Below are positions 7,985 to 12,032 of a stretch of 12,032 nt of DNA, piece after piece (position 1 is the first letter of the stretch; each line of letters begins with the position of its first letter). Source of the DNA: Actinomycetota bacterium (GTDB taxonomy: Bacteria; Actinomycetota; UBA4738). Under the pieces are notes generated by a model. That model saw only the letters and a list, made by a program, of their open reading frames with translations, was not told the DNA's origin and did no database searches. Position numbers and translations under genes: made by a program. The DNA lies in contig JACDEY010000011.1 of NCBI GenBank assembly GCA_013816105.1, forward strand, positions 1 through 12,032. Direction: 5' to 3'.

Positions 7985-8405
7985 TCCTTCGCTCCTTCGT
8001 TGCTCGTGCCGGCGTCCGTGCGCGCTTCGAGTGCTTCCGGAACCAGGCGGCCATCTCCTCGATGCGATGATGCTCTCCGGCCACTCCTCGCGCGAACCGC
8101 ATCAGCTCCGGCGGGGAGGCCGTGAGCCGGTGGCCGTTTACCTCCAGGAGGAACGCGGCGGCGGCGACTCCCGTTCGATGGTTGGCATCGGCGAAGGGGT
8201 GTTCGCGCACGAGGCCGTGACAAAGGGCGGCTGCCTTCTCCTCGAGCGTGGGATAGAACTCTCCCGATGCGCTGCCGCCGAAGGGGCGGGAGACCGTCGA
8301 GGTGAGCGCCCCCACGTCGCGGATGCCGTGGTCCCCGCCCGTCCGCTCGACGATCCGGTCGTGGAGCGCCAGGACCTCCACCGGTGCCGGGCGCCGGAGC
8401 GTCAC
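7977..8405 (-). CDS. doc: Doc/Fic-family toxin (death on curing)
   Basis: Doc toxins are small Fic-fold enzymes; phage P1 Doc phosphorylates EF-Tu and stops translation, and its antitoxin neutralises it. I take the GTG at 8405 as start (142 residues) because it overlaps the antitoxin stop as GTGA and the conserved region begins right there; an upstream in-frame start at 8462 would lie inside the antitoxin gene. Family features are LALHDRIVERTGG near the N-terminus, GIRDVGALTSTVSRPFGG, YPTLEEKAAALCHGLV, and the active-site loop HPFADANHRTG at 69-79 with His69, Asp73, Asn75 and Arg77. Doc usually has NKR at the end of that loop; this one has NHR. The last codons overlap the aconitase start by 8 bases. 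Family assignment is strong. Whether the enzyme is a kinase or an AMP-transferase cannot be read from the sequence. Confidence 0.88.
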   Translation of the reverse strand: MTLRRPAPVEVLALHDRIVERTGGDHGIRDVGALTSTVSRPFGGSASGEFYPTLEEKAAALCHGLVREHPFADANHRTGVAAAAFLLEVNGHRLTASPPELMRFARGVAGEHHRIEEMAAWFRKHSKRARTPARATKERRNA

Positions 8406-8659
8406 CGTCCACCCAGCTTGGTGAGGGCGTCCCGATACCGGTCCACAAACCCGTCGGCCCACTCCACGAACTCGGGGCTGACGGGGCCGTCGCCTGACAG
8501 TGGATCCTTCTTTGCGGGGCGAAGGAGGAGCCCGTCGTGCTCGCGGTCGACCTGTACATCGACGTGGTCGCCCGCCTTGAGCTTCAGTTCCGCGGCGAGG
8601 GTGGAGGGAATGGTCACCGTCAGCGAGTTCCCGGTTCGAAACAGCTTCCTGTTCACCAA
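8402..8659 (-). CDS. AbrB/MazE-like (SpoVT-AbrB fold) antitoxin
   Basis: This is the antitoxin partner of the downstream Doc toxin. Residues 1-48 (RKLFRTGNSLTVTIPSTLAAELKLKAGDHVDVQV) are a typical swapped-hairpin AbrB/MazE DNA-binding domain, which usually binds its own promoter as a dimer. The rest, 49-85 (DPLSGDGPVSPEFVEWADGFVDRY), is acidic and aromatic, as expected of a toxin-binding tail. Doc is classically paired with Phd, so an AbrB-type partner is a mixed pairing, though such pairings are known. The TTG at 8659 has AGAAGG 10 bases upstream; the GTG at 8656 is the alternative, two residues shorter. The gene ends in a 4-base overlap with doc. It is the first gene of the five-gene minus-strand run and may repress the whole unit. 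Confidence 0.87.
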   Translation of the reverse strand: MVNRKLFRTGNSLTVTIPSTLAAELKLKAGDHVDVQVDREHDGLLLRPAKKDPLSGDGPVSPEFVEWADGFVDRYRDALTKLGGR

Positions 8660-8728
8660 AGGAAGCTTACCTTCTCGGTAGTACGAACGTCAAACCGTTA
8701 GTATTCCCAACAGGCATAAGCTTGGGCC
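8660..8728. promoter_or_regulatory. Divergent promoter region, antitoxin operon / DUF5317 gene
   Basis: The 69-base spacer serves genes leaving in both directions. On the minus strand TTGACG (8693-8688) and TAAGCT (8669-8664) are 18 bases apart. That promoter would start transcription at about the antitoxin start codon, giving a nearly leaderless message. The minus strand also has an imperfect palindrome around AAGCTT, AAGG-T-AAGCTT-CCTT (8673-8659), a reasonable autoregulatory operator for an AbrB-like protein. On the plus strand TAGTAT (8699-8704) is a -10-like hexamer without a clear -35. All of this is by eye. Confidence 0.35.
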
Positions 8729-9283
8729 GTGCTCCTGATCCTGGCCGCCATCCTCCTCGGCGTCGCCCTCGGCTTAGCGTTGAAGGGCCGCCTCCGCGCC
8801 CTGTCCGAGATTCACCTCCGGTGGTGGCCGCTCGCGCTCGCCGGGCTGGCCTTGCAGATCGTGCCGGTGCCGACGATGGAGGGCTCGCTCGACCGATGGC
8901 TCGGCGTGGGGCTGCTCGTGGCGTCATATCTGGTCCTGCTGGCCTTCGTCGTCCTGAACATCTCGCAACCCGGGTTCGCCCTGATGGGGATCGGCTTCGC
9001 GCTGAACGCCCTGGTCATCTCGCTGAACGGAGGGATGCCGGTGAGCCGGGAGGCGCTGCGGGTGGCGGCCGGGCCCGCCTATCCTCTGGCGGTCCGGCAT
9101 CTCGTCCAGGAGGGCGGGCAGAAGCATCACCTGAGGCGGGAGGACGACGTCCTGACGCCCCTGTCGGACGTCATTCCGGCCGGCCCACCCGTCTCGCAGA
9201 TCCTCAGCCCGGGGGACGTGCTGGCCCTCCTCGGCATCACCTGGTTCATCGCCGGAGCGATGAGGAAGAAGACGGACGGCTAG
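8729..9283 (+). CDS. DUF5317-type membrane protein
   Basis: The 184-residue product has no known function. It has about five membrane segments: roughly residues 1-19, 32-48, 57-77, 82-99 and 160-177. Between the last two lies a soluble loop with conserved-looking blocks NGGMPVS at 100-106, KHHL at 132-135, LSDVIP at 145-150 and SPGDV at 160-164. I associate this series with the DUF5317 family of actinobacterial, clostridial and chloroflexal membrane proteins. The start is GTG at 8729 with no strong ribosome site (GGG six bases upstream at best), so a short-leader message from TAGTAT at 8699 is possible. Its stop shares CTAG (9280-9283) with the convergent kinase gene. It is divergent from the antitoxin operon and seems to stand alone. 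Confidence 0.8.
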   Translation: MLLILAAILLGVALGLALKGRLRALSEIHLRWWPLALAGLALQIVPVPTMEGSLDRWLGVGLLVASYLVLLAFVVLNISQPGFALMGIGFALNALVISLNGGMPVSREALRVAAGPAYPLAVRHLVQEGGQKHHLRREDDVLTPLSDVIPAGPPVSQILSPGDVLALLGITWFIAGAMRKKTDG

Positions 9284-10875
9284 GCCGGAACCGTGCGCGG
9301 TGGACGCTGTTCGGGGTTCTGTGTCTTGGGCTCGGGACGCGACTCGGGGGTCGGCCCCACCGCCGGTGGACGAGGGCCAACCGTCGTGCCCAGGGGGGGA
9401 AGCCGGCGGTCCTCAGACACGCTGCCCGCGGAGCCGGCATCGGAGGATTCGAGCAGCGTGCCTTCCTGCACCCAGACCGAGGGGAAGTCGGCTGTGACGG
9501 TGGTCCCGCGCCCGATCTCGCTCTCGAGGCGGAAGGCGCCTCCCACGACGAGAGCTCGCTCCCTCATCATGACGGTCCCGAAGTGCCCTTCCGGGGGCGC
9601 GGCATCCGTGTCGAAGCCGCGGCCGTCGTCACGGATCTGCAGTCGGACCCCGTTCTCGTTCTCCGCCAGGGAGATCCATACGTGCTGAGGGTCGGCGTGC
9701 TTGAGGGCGTTCGTCGTCGCCTCTCGGACGATCTGATAGATCAGCAGCTGGATGGGAGGCGGAAGCGAGACCTCGGTCACGTCGGTGAGGATCTGCGTCC
9801 TCGCGCCGCGGCTCATGTCTTCGGCGAAGCTTCGGATCGCCTCGGTGAGCCCGTGCCGCCCGATCGGAGAGCGGTGCAGGTCTCGGATGAGGGCTCGAAC
9901 CGCCTCGGAGGTCTTCCGCTTCGTCTCGCTGATCCCGGCCAGGTCACGCCTTACGCCCTCCAGGTCCCCGCGCTCGAGCCGTTTGCCGGCCATCTCCACC
10001 TGGAGGGTGAGACGGAAGAGCATCTGCGCCAGGTCGTCGTGCAAGTAGCCCGCGATCTGCATCCGTTCGTCTTGACGCTCCTCGGCCATCCGGTTCGAGA
10101 GTGCGCGAAGCACCCGCTCCCGATCCTTGAGCCCCTTGCTGGCCTCCTCCAGCGCAAGCGTGCGGAAGAACATCTGCCTCGCGAAGATGAGGGGCAAGAC
10201 GAAGACAAACACTGCCCCAATCCCCAGCGTGTCGTGGAGTCGCGTAATCACCAGACCTACGAAACCGAGCCCAAGATAGCTCAGAAGAAACTCGGTGAGA
10301 GCTCCCACGCGAAGCCGACTGAGCACATCCCGGACCCGAGCATGGGAGGTCAATCGCATGTACAGACCAACCATTACGACATTGACGCCATAATCGGCGG
10401 CCGTTGCGAGTGAAACGACCGGCACCAGGAGGTACGCCTCCGAGTTGACCGAGGCTAAGGCGTGGAAAACGGTGCTCCCGACAAAGACCGACACCGCTAT
10501 CTGGCATCGATTAAAGAGTGCAACTCGAACGCTCACCTCACGTGCCAGTTCTCGGCGATCAAACGACGAAATGAAGGCTGCGACCGCAGCTATGCCCGGC
10601 TGGTAGAGAATCGCGATCGCTAGCAGCAGGGGAAAGCTCAGACTGAGCTGCAATCCCGGCCGCGCCGGAACCGGAAGAAGTTCGACGACGGAGACCACAG
10701 CGATCCACAGCGCGAGCTCCCAAGTAACCGCTGATTGGGAATCTCTTACACCAACGATGACCAAGCCGATGAGGCTGAGAGCAACAACGGCCTCCATGAA
10801 CCGGCGGCCGAGAGCAGCTCGACCGTCGGCGCCCGCCTCGGCGGGGATTATTCCAGCCGAGCCGGCGCTTGGCAC
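9280..10875 (-). CDS. Membrane sensor histidine kinase, NarL/DesK type (HisKA_3)
   Basis: This 531-residue kinase should autophosphorylate on His and pass phosphate to a LuxR/NarL-type response regulator, which is not in the window. Residues 27-240 form an integral-membrane sensor of about six to eight hydrophobic segments that I cannot match to a named domain. A linker (240-272) leads to the dimerisation helix GYLHDDLAQMLFRLTLQ with phospho-acceptor His279. The ATPase domain has the N box REATTNALKHA (Asn389) and DDGRGFD at 416-422, then a Gly-rich end at 453-458. A 65-residue Pro-rich tail follows that NarL kinases normally lack. The GTG at 10875 is the first start after an in-frame TAG and has no good ribosome site. 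The N-terminal half is less GC-rich than the kinase half. It resembles the second kinase at the right edge. Confidence 0.9.
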   Translation of the reverse strand: MPSAGSAGIIPAEAGADGRAALGRRFMEAVVALSLIGLVIVGVRDSQSAVTWELALWIAVVSVVELLPVPARPGLQLSLSFPLLLAIAILYQPGIAAVAAFISSFDRRELAREVSVRVALFNRCQIAVSVFVGSTVFHALASVNSEAYLLVPVVSLATAADYGVNVVMVGLYMRLTSHARVRDVLSRLRVGALTEFLLSYLGLGFVGLVITRLHDTLGIGAVFVFVLPLIFARQMFFRTLALEEASKGLKDRERVLRALSNRMAEERQDERMQIAGYLHDDLAQMLFRLTLQVEMAGKRLERGDLEGVRRDLAGISETKRKTSEAVRALIRDLHRSPIGRHGLTEAIRSFAEDMSRGARTQILTDVTEVSLPPPIQLLIYQIVREATTNALKHADPQHVWISLAENENGVRLQIRDDGRGFDTDAAPPEGHFGTVMMRERALVVGGAFRLESEIGRGTTVTADFPSVWVQEGTLLESSDAGSAGSVSEDRRLPPLGTTVGPRPPAVGPTPESRPEPKTQNPEQRPPRTVPA

Positions 10876-11026
10876 GAGAACGTCGCCGAACTAGGTCGCG
10901 ATCGCACGGGGACATTCTAAGCGGGGGCCCTGTTCTGTTACTGCATGCTACTGCGCTTAGCGTAGGGCGATCAGTCCCTTGCCGACGCGGGTGGGGGATA
11001 AGAAGAATAGGTCAAGTGGAGAAGCC

Positions 11027-11050
11027 GGTCTAGCCCAGAAGGGCTCGACC
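11027..11050 (+). promoter_or_regulatory. Leader hairpin upstream of the microprotein ribosome site
   Basis: GGTCTAGCCC and GGGCTCGACC pair at 9 of 10 positions around an AGAA tetraloop, leaving one T-C mismatch. The stem ends 4 bases before the ribosome site GGAAGGAG. No T-tract follows, so it is not an intrinsic terminator. It could shape translation or message stability. Confidence 0.5.
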
Positions 11051-11054
11051 CAAC

Positions 11055-11062
11055 GGAAGGAG
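11055..11062 (+). promoter_or_regulatory. Ribosome binding site that defines the microprotein start
   Basis: GGAAGGAG stands 6 bases before the ATG at 11069. It is one of the best ribosome sites in the window and is the reason for choosing this start over an in-frame ATG at 10979, which would read through the leader hairpin and the ribosome site itself. Confidence 0.65.
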
Positions 11063-11068
11063 ACAGAA

Positions 11069-11161
11069 ATGAAGAAGACGTACGCTCGGGTAGTGCCCTC
11101 CATCGCCTCGATCATCGCTTTGCTCATCGCCGGAGGAGCACACTGGAAGGTTGGCCCGTAG
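11069..11161 (+). CDS. Hydrophobic 30-residue microprotein
   Basis: I do not recognise this gene. It encodes 30 residues: a basic start (MKKTYAR), a hydrophobic stretch of about 17 residues (VVPSIASIIALLIAGGA), and the tail HWKVGP, ending in TAG at 11159-11161. There is no cysteine. Charge and hydrophobicity fit a single membrane helix or a small secretion signal; the GG before AHWKVGP could be a processing site. The ribosome site is excellent, which argues for real translation. It is divergent from one kinase gene and convergent with another, with 75 bases between its stop and the second kinase's stop. Possible roles are a peptide signal or accessory subunit for the kinases, a small hydrophobic type I toxin, or a regulatory leader peptide. 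Nothing here decides among these. Confidence 0.6.
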   Translation: MKKTYARVVPSIASIIALLIAGGAHWKVGP

Positions 11162-11189
11162 CGCCCTCCGTCCTTAGGTGAATAGTAGT

Positions 11190-11245
11190 CCTAGGAGTCG
11201 GCAGAGTCTTATGATGCCCTAGGAGTTGGCAGAGCCCTATGACGC
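11190..11245. repeat. Two-copy 28-base tandem repeat
   Basis: Copies at 11190-11217 and 11218-11245 match at 24 of 28 positions. Both begin CCTAGGAGTYGGCAGAG, and all four differences are C/T transitions. The second copy contains the stop codon and last codons of the right-edge kinase (minus strand); the first lies just downstream, before the microprotein stop. Each copy starts with the palindrome CCTAGG, and a related CCTTAGG occurs at 11172. No T-tract suggests a terminator. Confidence 0.8.
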
Positions 11246-12032
11246 CATGACGACAGTGACTTCGCATCCCTTGCCAGGAGCGGAATCCAAGAACAAATGC
11301 CCACCGGCCGCCGCCGCGCGCTCCCTCATGATCGGGATGCCGTAATGGTGTGGGCTCTCCTCTACGGGATCGAACCCTCGGCCGTCGTCGCCTATTTGAA
11401 GTAAGACGTCACTAGGCCCGGCCGTCAGTCTGACCCAAACATTCTTGGCGCTCGAGTGGACGATCGCGTTACCGATCGCCTCCTTCGCGATTTGGTACAT
11501 CGCTAGCTGCGAAGCTGCACTCAGCTGAACTTCCGCGATTTCTGAGTGCAACACGATCGGCGTTTGAGCACTCATGGCCTGGACCATCTTTCTCAATGCC
11601 TCGGAGAGGCCCCCAGCCCCGATTGCGGATGCCCGCAAGTCACCGATTAGGTCCCGAATCTTCTTCGACGCCAGCTCGGCGGCGTCAACGAGTGCCGGAA
11701 GGTCTTCATCCATTTCGAGCAGGCGCCCTCCGACAAGATCAGCCTTCAATACTTGAGCCATGAGGGAAACCTTGAAGATTGGCTGAAGGATTTCGTCATG
11801 AAGATCCGCTGCAATCATCCGTCGCTCGTCTGACCTCTCTTCCCTGATCTGCTCCACGAGCCGGATGACTGCTCGTTCCCGCTCGGCGTACGCTTGGCTG
11901 GTATCCAGGAGCTTCTGGCTTCGGCTCAGAGCCTGGCGAGTCAGAAGCGTCGGGGCGAGGAAGGCAAACAGCGCCCATACGTGTACCTGGTGGTAAAGCG
12001 CGGCCAACATTGCCCCGAGCAAGCCCCAGGAG
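11237..12032 (-). CDS. Second NarL/DesK-type sensor histidine kinase (partial, N-terminus beyond right edge)
   Basis: The frame is open to the right edge, so the 5' end is missing; 264 codons are visible and the TTG at 12022 is probably internal. The visible part starts in a last membrane region (LGAMLAALYHQVHVWALFAFLAP, about 11954-12022). A linker leads to the dimerisation helix AADLHDEILQPIFKVSLMAQ, with the phospho-acceptor His codon at 11798-11800. The ATPase domain has KEAIGNAIVHS (N box) and DDGRGFDPV. It ends normally at TVVMAS with no long tail. Alignment by eye with the kinase at 9280-10875 shows the same order from the last membrane helix on, for example ERERAVIRLVEQIREERSDER against DRERVLRALSNRMAEERQDER. 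The two are paralogues of the same architecture. No response regulator is visible. Its 3' end carries one copy of a 28-base tandem repeat. Confidence 0.9.
   Translation of the reverse strand, partial: SWGLLGAMLAALYHQVHVWALFAFLAPTLLTRQALSRSQKLLDTSQAYAERERAVIRLVEQIREERSDERRMIAADLHDEILQPIFKVSLMAQVLKADLVGGRLLEMDEDLPALVDAAELASKKIRDLIGDLRASAIGAGGLSEALRKMVQAMSAQTPIVLHSEIAEVQLSAASQLAMYQIAKEAIGNAIVHSSAKNVWVRLTAGPSDVLLQIGDDGRGFDPVEESPHHYGIPIMRERAAAAGGHLFLDSAPGKGCEVTVVMAS

Larger units (their letters stand above)
10876..11068. promoter_or_regulatory. Divergent regulatory region, kinase / microprotein
   Basis: This 193-base region separates the minus-strand kinase from the plus-strand microprotein. Toward the kinase, TAGAAT (10919-10914, minus) is a good -10 with no matching -35; it would give a leader of about 30 bases. 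Toward the microprotein, TTGCCG (10979-10984) and AAGAAT (11003-11008) are 18 bases apart, a weak pair. Two TACTGC hexamers (10939-10944 and 10949-10954) lie exactly 10 bases apart around a GCATGC palindrome and could be an operator. AGGG-8-CCCT (10964-10979) is a small inverted repeat. The microprotein leader hairpin is listed separately. Confidence 0.4.

Noticed and set aside
8402..8462. Longer Doc start at 8462.
   Set aside because: It would extend the toxin 57 bases further into the antitoxin gene with no family similarity in the added residues; the GTGA overlap at 8402-8405 is the normal arrangement.
8722..10413. Plus-strand open frame of 563 codons across the DUF5317 and kinase genes.
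   Set aside because: It is shifted from the DUF5317 frame and antisense to the kinase ATPase domain; composition is that of a high-GC shadow.
10979..11161. 60-codon version of the microprotein starting at 10979.
   Set aside because: Its first 30 codons cross the leader hairpin and the GGAAGGAG site, whereas the ATG at 11069 is ideally spaced from that site.
11162..11236. CRISPR-like array suggested by the repeated CCTAGGAGT units.
   Set aside because: Only two directly abutting copies with no spacers.

Overview
The window reads as chromosomal DNA of a high-GC, probably actinobacterial organism. Most genes are GC-rich with G/C third positions, GTG/TTG starts are common, and the MscL zinc-ribbon tail, DUF5317-type membrane protein and NarL-type kinases all fit Actinomycetota. 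No ribosomal or other taxonomic marker is present, so this placement is inferred. Coding density is very high. I see no tRNA, rRNA, CRISPR array, insertion sequence or attachment site.

Left edge (1-2120): a secreted zinc metalloprotease (minus strand) runs off the left edge. It is divergent from mscL (plus strand), across a 155-base intergenic region.

Centre (2153-8659, all minus strand): five closely packed genes, in transcription order an AbrB/MazE-like antitoxin, a Doc/Fic toxin, an Aquifex-type single-chain aconitase, cyanophycinase (cphB) and cyanophycin synthetase (cphA). Antitoxin and toxin overlap by 4 bases (GTGA), toxin and aconitase by 8 bases, and cphB and cphA by 4 bases (GTGA). 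Only the 58-base aconitase-cphB gap breaks the chain. CphA builds the Asp-Arg nitrogen and carbon reserve polymer and CphB begins its breakdown, so the pair is a storage and mobilisation cassette. Aconitase, at the head of the TCA cycle, could feed the 2-oxoglutarate and oxaloacetate from which Arg and Asp are made. The toxin-antitoxin pair may share their transcript.

Right part (8729-12032): a DUF5317-type membrane protein (plus) converges on a membrane histidine kinase (minus), the two sharing a CTAG that supplies both TAG stops. A second, related kinase (minus) runs off the right edge. Between the kinases lies a 30-codon plus-strand ORF with an excellent ribosome binding site and a strong hairpin just upstream of it. 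It encodes a basic, hydrophobic peptide ending in GGAHWKVGP. No response regulator is in the window. A peptide-kinase signalling module is possible but unproven.

Best candidates for something new are the microprotein between two kinases with its structured leader, the aconitase lacking the canonical first iron-sulphur cysteine, and the toxin-antitoxin pair overlapping a TCA-cycle/cyanophycin gene cluster.
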